Source of the DNA: Clostridiales bacterium
GTDB taxonomy: Bacteria > Bacillota > Clostridia > Christensenellales > UBA1242
DNA length: 64,000 nt
Direction of reading: 5' to 3'
Assembly (NCBI GenBank): GCA_015055605.1
Contig: SVHV01000002.1
Coordinates: 88,049-152,048 of the forward strand
Shown here: positions 1 through 9,900 of the stretch, piece after piece
Layout: every line of letters starts with the position of its first letter
Numbering within the stretch: position 1 is the stretch's first letter
Made by a program: the position numbers and the translations under genes
The notes under the pieces: generated by a model
The model's input: the letters and a program-made list of their open reading frames with translations, nothing else
Databases searched by the model: none
Told to the model about the DNA's origin: nothing

Positions 1-1
1 T

Positions 2-67
2 ACACACTGTGGACCAAATACACTAGGCATTATCTACTACAATGACGGTGGCAAAGTAAAAAAGTAA
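2..67 (+). CDS. C-terminal end of a truncated CDS, possibly DegV family
   Basis: Frame 2 reads THCGPNTLGIIYYNDGGKVKK* into a convergent terminator; the motif resembles the DegV C-terminus (HxGPGTLGxxY). Only 21 codons visible. Confidence 0.45.
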   Translation, partial: THCGPNTLGIIYYNDGGKVKK

Positions 68-104
68 AGGCTCAACAAACTTATTAAATAAATACAAAAA
101 AAGG

Positions 105-127
105 CATAGCGAATCGCTATGTCTTTT
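105..127. terminator. Bidirectional intrinsic terminator
   Basis: CATAGCG-AAT-CGCTATG hairpin flanked by an A-run upstream and T-run downstream, between convergent genes. Confidence 0.8.
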
Positions 128-133
128 TGTTTA

Positions 134-2560
134 CTATGCAGATGTCTTTTCGGATACAATCATCTTATAAATACAACAAACACCATTCTTTGCCTCGTCA
201 TACACATAGTTTACTTTAACTAATTCAAATGTAATATTAATATCAGCATCTTTAAGTGCATTTTCAAAAAGTTTATTTACTTTATCAAGATAATTAGGTG
301 TTAGTGTTGTAATAAACATTGCATTGTCTACATATAGATCAAAAGTACCATATATATCCTCTGCATCAAATTTAGCAACTAATTCCTCAACCTCACCAGA
401 GGCATCTAAAAGGAAATTTTGTTTTAGACTGTATACTAAACCTTTATCACCATTACTATTATATCTAATAGCATCTAAAGAATATGCCATAAAGATATAT
501 TGTTCATTAAACTTACTTTCTTTTAGGAATGGTATAATATCACTCCTAAGTTGATTGTAATACATATTACCCATAACAGTTAGTGTAATATCTGCTGCAG
601 GATTGTATGTAGTATTATTCTTAGCCTCGTATTTTGCAATTAGATAGTCCAAATCAAAGACAACCTCCATCACATCAACAGGGCTCAGTAACATATAATC
701 AAAGATTGCAACAACATCTTCGTCACTATCTAATACATAATCATAGGTTTCGCCCTTGTGAGTGAATGTTCTATACTCATAGTAACCAAACATCTTAGGA
801 GCATTTAAGAATTTAAACTCCTCTCTATATTTAAAGTCAGCATGAGTATCTTTAATCATAGTATCATCAATAAGGAAGAATCTATGTGATAGAATTTCGT
901 TTTCAGAAGAACTAAAAATCTCAGTCCATGTAATATCTACGATATAGTACGATGCAGGAAGAGTATCTAGTGGGTCTTTGTCTAATAAAACTTTATTCCA
1001 CGCATGACCACCCATCTCACCACCAGCAACTGCAGTTCCCACCACTCTGGTAGTTTCTATTCCTAACATATTACACATTAAACTAAATGCCTTTGAGAAA
1101 CCATCACAAACAGCAATACCCTTATCAAATACTCCCTCTAGATAATAGCAAGGATATTTAGTAGGAATATTATCCGAACTCTCATAGGCAGAATAATCAT
1201 ACACCGTATTTATACATATCCAGTCAAATATAGATAGAGCCTTTTCAAAGTCTGTCATCTCATCAGAAATAATCTGACCTAATACCTCTTTTGCTCTATT
1301 GTAGATTCTATAACCCCTACACTCGTCACTTACAAAATCTGGCTCAACACCATTTTCTACTGCCCAGTATAATTCCTCTGTGGTCTCAACCTTAGCAGTC
1401 AAAAACTTATTATCACTAGCAAAGTTATATGTATTGCCATACTCTTCTGTAATGGTAGGATAGTCTACAGTTTCATAGTATCCCATAGACTGTTCTTGTT
1501 TGACGGAGTTAGGGATAAATGGGTCAGAATTTAGGTCACACTCATATATTCCCATATAAGTAACCTTGATATTATATGTTCTATTTTTAGAAGATATCGC
1601 AGTAGCAAAATATCTATCTTGTCCCACAATATTACCAGCCATATATGCCATAGTTTCGGAGAATGAACCAAAGCCATATTGATAGATAAGTAGGTCTAGA
1701 CACTCCTCAAAATCACCACCGTCAAATATACTAGCCATCTTGTATATTTCGTCTGAAATTTTAATATTAAAATCTTCTATTCTATAGATAAATGAATGAT
1801 ATACAATATTCTGCAACTCATCTAATGTATTTATATAATGGTCATACACTTTACCATCAAATACATAGATATTGTCAGTATATCCAGCATGTTTGTCAGG
1901 ATTATAGTATATAACCTCTGATGCAGGATAGTTTTTATCACCAACAACTGCCATAATTCTGATAGCAGAAATCTCATCTTTTAGACCATAAGCAAGAGGA
2001 CTAAGATGTAATGTGTATTTATCATAAGTTGCACTATAATTAGGAGAAATAGCATACTCATTGTAGCCTGTAGAATTAGAGTAAATAGCCATCACATATT
2101 CATCTACACCAGATATTCTAGAGAAGGCTAAGATGGAGTCATTTATCTCTACAGTTGTCGAATAATTGCTAGTCTCTAATGTTGGCATTTTACTAAGTGT
2201 TGTGACTACCTTTTCATTCACATACTTACCAGTCTGAAAAACATTACGAGTAGTAAAAGACATTCCAGAAGTCAATGCTTTTACCTTAAAATTATAATCT
2301 CCTGCATAACCCAAATGAGTCGAAAACTCATACAAACAATCGTCTGCAGTAACGGTATCAATGAGTTTATCATTGAGATAAATTTCATAACCCGTAGCAT
2401 TCATAACTGGTTGCCATGAGAAAGCCTTACTATTCGGATACATAACAAGTTCGTTTGGAGTAGTATCTGGCGTACAAGAAAGAGTACAGCCTGTAAATAT
2501 AGGACAGGCTATACATAGTAGTATTGCAAATATGATTAAAATCTTCTTTGTCTTTTTCAT
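134..2560 (-). CDS. Lipoprotein with FN3-like N-terminus and transglutaminase-like (papain-fold) domain
   Basis: Lipobox-like IFTGC; VCDGFSKAF...GHAWN...VDITW gives a Cys-His-Asp triad. Start likely the second Met (MKKTKK), so 2560 rather than the ORF-track 2572. Confidence 0.8.
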   Translation of the reverse strand: MKKTKKILIIFAILLCIACPIFTGCTLSCTPDTTPNELVMYPNSKAFSWQPVMNATGYEIYLNDKLIDTVTADDCLYEFSTHLGYAGDYNFKVKALTSGMSFTTRNVFQTGKYVNEKVVTTLSKMPTLETSNYSTTVEINDSILAFSRISGVDEYVMAIYSNSTGYNEYAISPNYSATYDKYTLHLSPLAYGLKDEISAIRIMAVVGDKNYPASEVIYYNPDKHAGYTDNIYVFDGKVYDHYINTLDELQNIVYHSFIYRIEDFNIKISDEIYKMASIFDGGDFEECLDLLIYQYGFGSFSETMAYMAGNIVGQDRYFATAISSKNRTYNIKVTYMGIYECDLNSDPFIPNSVKQEQSMGYYETVDYPTITEEYGNTYNFASDNKFLTAKVETTEELYWAVENGVEPDFVSDECRGYRIYNRAKEVLGQIISDEMTDFEKALSIFDWICINTVYDYSAYESSDNIPTKYPCYYLEGVFDKGIAVCDGFSKAFSLMCNMLGIETTRVVGTAVAGGEMGGHAWNKVLLDKDPLDTLPASYYIVDITWTEIFSSSENEILSHRFFLIDDTMIKDTHADFKYREEFKFLNAPKMFGYYEYRTFTHKGETYDYVLDSDEDVVAIFDYMLLSPVDVMEVVFDLDYLIAKYEAKNNTTYNPAADITLTVMGNMYYNQLRSDIIPFLKESKFNEQYIFMAYSLDAIRYNSNGDKGLVYSLKQNFLLDASGEVEELVAKFDAEDIYGTFDLYVDNAMFITTLTPNYLDKVNKLFENALKDADINITFELVKVNYVYDEAKNGVCCIYKMIVSEKTSA

Positions 2561-2594
2561 TTCTTCTTCCAAAGTATTTAACTAAACTATATGA

Positions 2595-3632
2595 TTAATT
2601 AGTTACATCTATTACCCAATATTTAGGAGCTGTAGGCCACACAACACCTTTGATAATATTATCAGGTGTGGCTTCAACTGACTCAACTATAACCTGAATC
2701 TGACCATACTTACCACCATCATCACAAGTGATATTCTCACCAACAAACTCAAGTTCTGAGAAAAGTTCTACTCTCTGCTGAAAAGCAAGAGTGCCTTTGT
2801 AATAATAATATCCATCATCAAACTGCACACCATTAGTAATAGTTGCCTCGTCCTCATGATTGTATCTATACCACATCTCACCAATATTAGGAGATAGTAT
2901 ATCGTTTCTCTCCTCATAACCTAAGATTAGCACTAGTTTAAATCTAACATAAGTGGTAGGAGGAGTTGTATCTAGATTACCTAAAGCGTCACCTCTATAG
3001 TCTTCAGAGTTTCTCGCATACGCCTTTAGAGGAAGTTTATCTCCCGGGTGAATTTCTTTTAACACCTCTTGACCCGTTTCGGTAACTATACTCAGAGCCG
3101 ATTTATTTTCTATCTTCATACTGACTCTGATATCATAAAACTCTTCTTGCACGCCCTTGTTTTTATTTAAGAATAAGATAAATACTATGAGCAAAGCGAT
3201 TACCACTAATACAAGAAGTATCGCTATGATTGATTTGATTTTTTTGCTATTTTCGCCTTTTACTTTGGCTGGTTTGCTTGTAGGACCTGCAGGAGCTCCT
3301 GCCGCTCTATTTCTTAGTCGTTCTAAGGCCGCCTTTTCCCTCTCTTCATCAGTAGGAACATACTCAACCTCGTCTACAACATCTCCTCTTTTCGACCTAT
3401 CGTAGTTAGTTTTTGGCTTAGTTACATCTATAGGATTATTATAGTTAGGAGGTTTAGTTGAATATGGAGAATTAGGCACACCACCCGGCGTACTAGAGGG
3501 ACTCGGGGTTGTTGGTCTAGGCGCATTAGGGTTTGAACTAGGTGTACTACTAGATGTAGGTGTACTAGGTCTATATGGATTACCCGGATTGCTAGAAGAA
3601 CCACTCTGATATGGGTTATTTCTATCGTCCAT
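2595..3632 (-). CDS. Membrane-anchored protein: Pro/Ser/Asn-rich N-terminal tail, one TM, TasA-like paralogue ectodomain
   Basis: TM IIAILLVLVVIALLIVFILFL; ectodomain shares PGDKLPLK...TYVRFKL...YYYYKGTL with the neighbouring ORF at 3752. Confidence 0.6.
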   Translation of the reverse strand: MDDRNNPYQSGSSSNPGNPYRPSTPTSSSTPSSNPNAPRPTTPSPSSTPGGVPNSPYSTKPPNYNNPIDVTKPKTNYDRSKRGDVVDEVEYVPTDEEREKAALERLRNRAAGAPAGPTSKPAKVKGENSKKIKSIIAILLVLVVIALLIVFILFLNKNKGVQEEFYDIRVSMKIENKSALSIVTETGQEVLKEIHPGDKLPLKAYARNSEDYRGDALGNLDTTPPTTYVRFKLVLILGYEERNDILSPNIGEMWYRYNHEDEATITNGVQFDDGYYYYKGTLAFQQRVELFSELEFVGENITCDDGGKYGQIQVIVESVEATPDNIIKGVVWPTAPKYWVIDVTN

Positions 3633-3751
3633 ACTACTCTTTTCCTCCTTTTATTTTTTTTATTAAAGTATATTTATGTTATATATATACATATCTTATA
3701 GATATAGTTTCATCATAAGATATGTTGTTTTCAAATTTATTTTCTAGAATA

Positions 3752-4570
3752 TTATGCTGTTGGAATATCCTCAATATCACCTAATGCACGATTCCACCAT
3801 GGACCATAGCCCTGATATACGATAGGGTCAGGTACATTGACAATCTGAATAGCCTCTACTACATAATTGATATGAATTTTGCAGTTGGCTTGTGCATTTG
3901 TAATAGCATCTCTATTAAGTATGATATAGCCATCAATAAACACAAATTGCTCTCTATCATAAGCAACCTTTGCTGTTGTATTGCCAGATAGGTCAGTTGT
4001 CTTTAGAACATACCAGTAGTCTACTGGCCTTTCAGATTCTTCACCCTCAAATGTAGCGAATCTATTGAAGTCTACCTTTTGCCACACGCTTGAGTCTGGC
4101 TCGTCTTCATATTCGATTTGTCCTAACTCTGCTAAGTCCTGAAGTTCGCTAATTTCGCCTGTATAGATATTCTCATAAGCGACCTCTAATTTTACTCTAA
4201 CATAGGCTGGAGATGATGTTGTTACTCCGTCACCTATTTGCATACCGAGTTTCATTTTGATTTTATCTCCAGGATACACTTTGGTATTAAATTCTTCTAG
4301 AATGTCTGTTTTGGTTGTGTGCTTGATAACAGGTTGTCCATCATCTCCTAGTACAACATTACCATCATTATCTAGTAATGTTTCAAACTCAGTAATATAA
4401 ATATTTACTGGATTAGAAAGGATAATGTCGGCTGTATCTGACCTGGTCCTAATGTACCACGCAGCAGTAGACGACACAACAATTAGTACCACTATTAAGA
4501 TTGCCAGTGCCACTATTATCATATTTTGAGTTTGAATTTTCTTTTTGTAATCTTTTATATTTTGTGCCAT
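3752..4570 (-). CDS. TasA/camelysin-like secreted protein (SipW-type signal)
   Basis: N-terminal TM followed by STAAWYIR; PGDKIKMKL...AYVRVKLEV motif; next to a SipW-like peptidase. Confidence 0.6.
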   Translation of the reverse strand: MAQNIKDYKKKIQTQNMIIVALAILIVVLIVVSSTAAWYIRTRSDTADIILSNPVNIYITEFETLLDNDGNVVLGDDGQPVIKHTTKTDILEEFNTKVYPGDKIKMKLGMQIGDGVTTSSPAYVRVKLEVAYENIYTGEISELQDLAELGQIEYEDEPDSSVWQKVDFNRFATFEGEESERPVDYWYVLKTTDLSGNTTAKVAYDREQFVFIDGYIILNRDAITNAQANCKIHINYVVEAIQIVNVPDPIVYQGYGPWWNRALGDIEDIPTA

Positions 4571-4614
4571 AAGTCTTTCCTTATATTTTCTTTATCTAGT
4601 ACGGTTATCAACAT

Positions 4615-5286
4615 TTAATCGTTTGGATTATGTTTAATTGTATTATCTTTTGCTACAAAATCTCTAAAGATTTGTGGAGATGTTGACCAGTCGTCATCTT
4701 CATCAGAAGCACCATACTGTCTCTGAATAGTCTCAAAGTACAATGTTACCTGACAATCAGCACCGGCCTTTGTATTATCTAATGTATTATCTACATAGTA
4801 TCCTGCATTGAATTGTGTATTATCATCATCAATGTAGCCTATATAGTAATAAAATCCATCTGTGGTATTATAAAACCACTTGTTTTCTACAGCTGCACTA
4901 TAAGTAGTGGTTGTAGTATAATTGTTTGCATCAAAAAACAAAGTTAATTCTGGTCTAGTAGAAGTATATTTTACCCTAACATAAGCACCGTCAATATTAT
5001 GTTTTTCGCTAGTTTTTATATATGTACCTATATCTTGTCCATCTTTATCGACTAGATAGGTTGTATCTGGAGATAGAACTAGGTTTCTTAGTTGAAAATT
5101 AGTAATAATATCTAAATCAAGTGTACCGATAATAGATACAGACGGGTCTGGATTTGAGGTCGTACTCTCGTCCTCAAACCATGAGGTTGTCACTCTAACA
5201 ACACCCCAAACAAAAGCCACTAGTATCATAACTACTAGTATCGTCCAGTATGTATAATTAAATTTTGACTTTTGCCCTAGTTTCAT
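4615..5286 (-). CDS. TasA/camelysin-like secreted protein (SipW-type signal)
   Basis: N-terminal TM followed by TTSWFEDES; GAYVRVKYTS and FYYYIGYI motifs shared with neighbours. Confidence 0.6.
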   Translation of the reverse strand: MKLGQKSKFNYTYWTILVVMILVAFVWGVVRVTTSWFEDESTTSNPDPSVSIIGTLDLDIITNFQLRNLVLSPDTTYLVDKDGQDIGTYIKTSEKHNIDGAYVRVKYTSTRPELTLFFDANNYTTTTTYSAAVENKWFYNTTDGFYYYIGYIDDDNTQFNAGYYVDNTLDNTKAGADCQVTLYFETIQRQYGASDEDDDWSTSPQIFRDFVAKDNTIKHNPND

Positions 5287-5347
5287 CTAAGAACCCCTGT
5301 TTTTTCTCTAGAATATTTTAATTAAAAAGATTTGGTTTATTTTTTGG

Positions 5348-6211
5348 TTACATCCAGCCTAACCAACCAGTATTTTCTGCACCAGACACATCACAAGGAA
5401 TAGTTGAACCAAAAGGAAATGCTGGAACAGGAATTAGATTAGTTGTACCAGATGGGTATAAGTCCCTAAGGAAGTCTTCGCTAGGAACAGTAAACTCCGA
5501 ATATGTCCTTGTATCTCCAGTAAGTGTTTTTGGAGTTACATTTGTAGTGGAGTTTTCGTAAATTTTCTTATAAATATTTCCGGAATAAGATACTGCATCA
5601 ATAGTAACAGACACTAGTATCTCAGTATTTTCATAACCAGCCGGAACGGTTATTTGTGAAATAATAGGTATTTCTCTATCGCTAGAGGTTTCGCCATTAA
5701 GTTCATAAGGCTCAAGTTTTTCACTAAGGAACATATATCCACTAGCCACTTGATTATTAGCAGATAATGCTTGATACCAGCCAGTAGTATCCATTCCTAT
5801 TTTTACCCCTGTAGAAGATAAAACTTCTGGTGAGCCTAATAGATATGTAATATTATTGTTTTCATCAACTGTATATACTCTGATAGTTGCCCTAACTATA
5901 GCATCAACAGTTCCTGTATTTCTAATTTTGAGATTAAGTGTACGAGTAGTATTTGCACTAGTAGGAATAGCATAAGGAGCAGAACACTCCCAACTAGTCC
6001 CGTTTGTGTGATTAGTTGTATGTGTAACATTGCTACCATCAGCAAATATTTCTATTGCCACAGTACCAATATGCAAACCTTCGCTCTCTCTAGTATAATC
6101 TCTCTTCAACCACGCAAGTACAGAGCCAACTAGGACACAGACTGCTAGCACTACGCAGGCTATTACCACTATAAATTGCACTCTATATGTACTCGCTCTT
6201 TTTGTATCCAT
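5348..6211 (-). CDS. TasA-like secreted protein
   Basis: Signal VLVGSVLAWLKRDYTRESEGLHIGTVAIEIF resembles the TasA/SipW-cognate signal. AAGGAGGAG Shine-Dalgarno before ATG at 6211, so the ORF-track start at 6253 is 14 codons too long. Confidence 0.7.
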   Translation of the reverse strand: MDTKRASTYRVQFIVVIACVVLAVCVLVGSVLAWLKRDYTRESEGLHIGTVAIEIFADGSNVTHTTNHTNGTSWECSAPYAIPTSANTTRTLNLKIRNTGTVDAIVRATIRVYTVDENNNITYLLGSPEVLSSTGVKIGMDTTGWYQALSANNQVASGYMFLSEKLEPYELNGETSSDREIPIISQITVPAGYENTEILVSVTIDAVSYSGNIYKKIYENSTTNVTPKTLTGDTRTYSEFTVPSEDFLRDLYPSGTTNLIPVPAFPFGSTIPCDVSGAENTGWLGWM

Positions 6212-6225
6212 AGCTCCTCCTTCTT

Positions 6226-6822
6226 TTATTCTTCGTCGTCGCTGTCGTAACACTCTATATCATCTGGATACATTTTATCTTTTACCCAGAATAACACACT
6301 AACAAATCCGATTAATAATATACCGTAGATAATAAGCATTGTTGTATTAGCCTTGACATACATAACTACATCACCTAGCCATGTAAAACAATGTGCTTCT
6401 TCAACTACACCTACTAATTCCTCATAACTAAGATATCCATCTGCAGTATTACTATTATCACCTTGTGTATACCATATAGCATTATCCCAAGCCTCTTGAC
6501 TAAAGCCCTCTGTTCCTGGTAATGCTACAATATTATTATTATGGTCTTTCTTTCCAACAATTCTGTGGGTTAAGTATACTCCACCTTTATTCATAGTCAC
6601 AATGTCGCCCAGTTCCAAGTCTTCGTAGTCTGTAGGCGTAACCATAACTAAACTACCTACTGGGAGTTTAGGCTCCATAGAACCAGAAGAAACTATCATA
6701 AACTTATATCCAAGTATTGTTGCGAATATTATGGAAATGAGTAGCGCATATCCAAAGACTCTCACCAATTTAGATAAGAAACCTGTGAAAATGCCTTCTT
6801 TTTCTAGTCTGTAAAATCTCAT
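6226..6822 (-). CDS. sipW: Signal peptidase I, ER/SipW type
   Basis: SSGSMEPKLPVGSLV with YLTHRIVG (Ser-His rather than Ser-Lys), GDIVTMNKGG, N- and C-terminal TM segments. Confidence 0.85.
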   Translation of the reverse strand: MRFYRLEKEGIFTGFLSKLVRVFGYALLISIIFATILGYKFMIVSSGSMEPKLPVGSLVMVTPTDYEDLELGDIVTMNKGGVYLTHRIVGKKDHNNNIVALPGTEGFSQEAWDNAIWYTQGDNSNTADGYLSYEELVGVVEEAHCFTWLGDVVMYVKANTTMLIIYGILLIGFVSVLFWVKDKMYPDDIECYDSDDEE

Positions 6823-6935
6823 TTTATTTTCCTTATAGTTAGTATAAATTGTAATAATAATTTATTACCCCCAAAGCAAATCTAAAATAATCTAGACTTG
6901 CTTTGGATATGTAATAAATATTTTTTATTTTGTTT

Positions 6936-9900
6936 TTATCCTAAAGTAGGATAAGTTGCTGTTGCTGTATAGCCTAAGGCTACCATTGTACTGCTAAGAG
7001 TAGGAATATCATCACACTCTGAGCCGTAACCAGCATTTAGAGTAACTCTATTAGATAGAGAGAAGTCTACATAGTAGTAACAGTTAGATGTTGAAATTCT
7101 GTCGATTGTATAACAGATAGCATAAGCATAGTGACCGTTAGTTGTAGAGCCTGTAGCATAAACATTTCTAACTACTGTGTAACAGTTAGTAACTCTTACA
7201 TTTGTAGTAGAAACTACTGGACAGTCAGCAACGATACCACCGATACTGATTGACTTAGTTCCAGAAGAAGCTGCGTCAATAACTATTTTTGCAAGTGAGT
7301 AACACATATCGATAGTTACATCAGATGACATAACTGCACCTACGATACCACCGATTCTACCACCTCTGTAGATACCATTATTAGCAGTGAAGCTCTTGTC
7401 TGTTACAGTAAACTCTACATCTTCTGTAATGTAACATCTAGTTACTGTAGAAGACTGCTCAATACTCTCAACGATACCACCGATTTGGTTAGCTTTGATT
7501 GTACCAGAAATTCTCTTACTATCTTTGTCTAAGTCGCCACCGAAGTAACAATTTGTAATAGTAGCACCAGTACCAGACATCTTTCTAGCGATACCACCAA
7601 CAACTGCAGTTGAAGTAGCACCATTACCATTCTCAAGAGCAGTAATATTAGCAACAACTGAAGAATTAGAAATTGTACCTCTATTGTCTAATACTAATCC
7701 ACCAACGAATATACCTGCATTAGTAGTTGTTGTAACTGTAATGCTAGAAACATCTGTTGATTTGATAGAATCATCATCATTGTAAGTGTAGTATGTAACA
7801 ATATGAACATTGTCTAATGTACCCATATTATTAATTACAACACCGGCAACTTGATATTGATATGCTGTACTTGTTGCAGTGTAATTAATTTGGAATTTAA
7901 CATCTTTAATTACACCGTTGTTATTTAAGATAAATGATTGATATGTAGCAGTACCATCTGAATATGATGTAGCAGATACATTGTAGATAAGGTGTCCTGC
8001 ACCATCAATCTGACCTGAGAAGTTCTCAAGGATAGACCAGTCATGCTCTACATAGATATCAGACATTAATTCATAATAACTATCTGTGTATTTTCTAATA
8101 TTATTAAGTCTAGTCTCATTATTAATGATATATGGAAGATATGGACTACCATTACCACTATAGAATAATGAGAATGATGCCTCAACATTATATACATAAG
8201 TAGAAGACTTGTATGAATTAGAAGTCATCTCTGTTGAGTCATAAGCTGTCGCAGTTAGAGCGAACTTATAGTTGCTAGCAATACTTGTTAACTTGTAACT
8301 AGTTGGAGTCATTGTGTATGCTCCACTTCTATATGCATTAACAAGAATTGTATCTCTAACATATACAACATATTCTGTACTTGCAGTTGGTAAGTAGTAT
8401 ACAACTACTCTTTCTTTGATTTCGTCATAGTATAGGTAATCAGCATCAAAGTCAGCATTTGTATTAGCTGCTGCAAAGTTAGCTGCTGCAACATTTACCG
8501 CACCTGCTTTATGAGCAGATTTTACCCAACTATTCTTGTCTGCCTCAGATACAGCATTTACTTGATATTCAACATTAAGGATAATGTTATAACCTGTATA
8601 GATATCATCTACATTAGTCATTGACCATGTAAGTGTACCTGTCTCGCTATCATATTGAGCATTTGTAGGAGATGATGGGATAGATATAACTAACCTATCA
8701 CTATAACTACTGCTTAGTAATGCTCTATAAGTGTCTACACTACCGATTTCGATATCCTCGGCTGGATTAGATGGGTTAGGCTTTGTTGTTGTCTCCCATA
8801 ATCCAGTAACACCATTATATGTGCTTGTCTGTAAGTTACCGATTGCTTGAGCAAAGGCAAAGATTTGTAATCCGTCATTAGCATTTGCATTGTCTAGACT
8901 CTGAAGAAGTGTATTTAACTTAAATCTAGTCTCAGCACCATCAGTCTCAAAGTAATCATTACTATCCCAGTTAAGGTCGTAGATTACAGCCTCACCTGCA
9001 ACATTAGGATTAATAATCTTAATAGTACCTTTACCACTCTCTTCTTTTATAATTGTGTAAATATGAGTTGTGCCATCAACAAAGAATTTTAATCTATATG
9101 CAACTGCACTATCGTCCCATGTCCATGAGATTCTATTTTCTTCGTTTGCATTAGTATTGATAACATTCTTTAATGTTGGAGCACTTAATTTATTCACATA
9201 GTATGTTCTTAGCTCACTAGCTAAGTAGAACTGTTTACCTAAGTTAGCAACATCATCAGAAGAACCCTCTGTACCTTTGTACATAATTGTAATAGTATGG
9301 TTACCTGCTGGGAATGTTGTAGTATCTGTTGCTACACTATACTTAGATTGATTATCTAAAGTAATATCTGTGAAGTATGGATAAGATAGAACTGTATTAT
9401 CCTTTAGAGGAACTGTTGTACCATCTATTGTAAGGATACTAGCAGTTACCGATTGAGATGCTTGAACATCTCCTGCTGTACTCCACTCAAATATACCGTC
9501 TGTTACTCTAGGTACTGGAGGTGCAATCTTAGTAACTGATGCACTATTTGAATAACTACTATTAATATATCCACTATCTGCAACTGCGATTGCTTTTACT
9601 CTAATACTAATAGAACCTAGTACACTATCAAGAATATCTATTTGAGGAGTATTGTCGTCTGTAGCGTCTGAACTATGAGTTCCTGAGAACTGATATGATA
9701 GAGCATAGTTATTAACTGTGCCTACATAGATAGTGCCATCATTCCAAGAAATCTGACCTCTATCATTAACTACAATATTAGTTGGAATATCTAGTCTAAA
9801 GTATCTACCAGATATAATCATCTTTGTATCAGCAGCATCTGTTGGATTGTATACTGTATTTGCTTTAGTAGTATCAACCATATTAGAATCGAAGAATCCA

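Noticed and set aside
324-554. Small antisense ORFs in the ORF track (e.g. 324, 3157, 11098, 12784, 15055, 16187, 20677, 21196, 21454, 23743, 24831, 27785, 29281, 41859, 55636)
   Set aside because: All lie opposite or out of frame with strongly supported genes and have low-complexity hydrophobic or Ser-rich translations typical of shadow ORFs.
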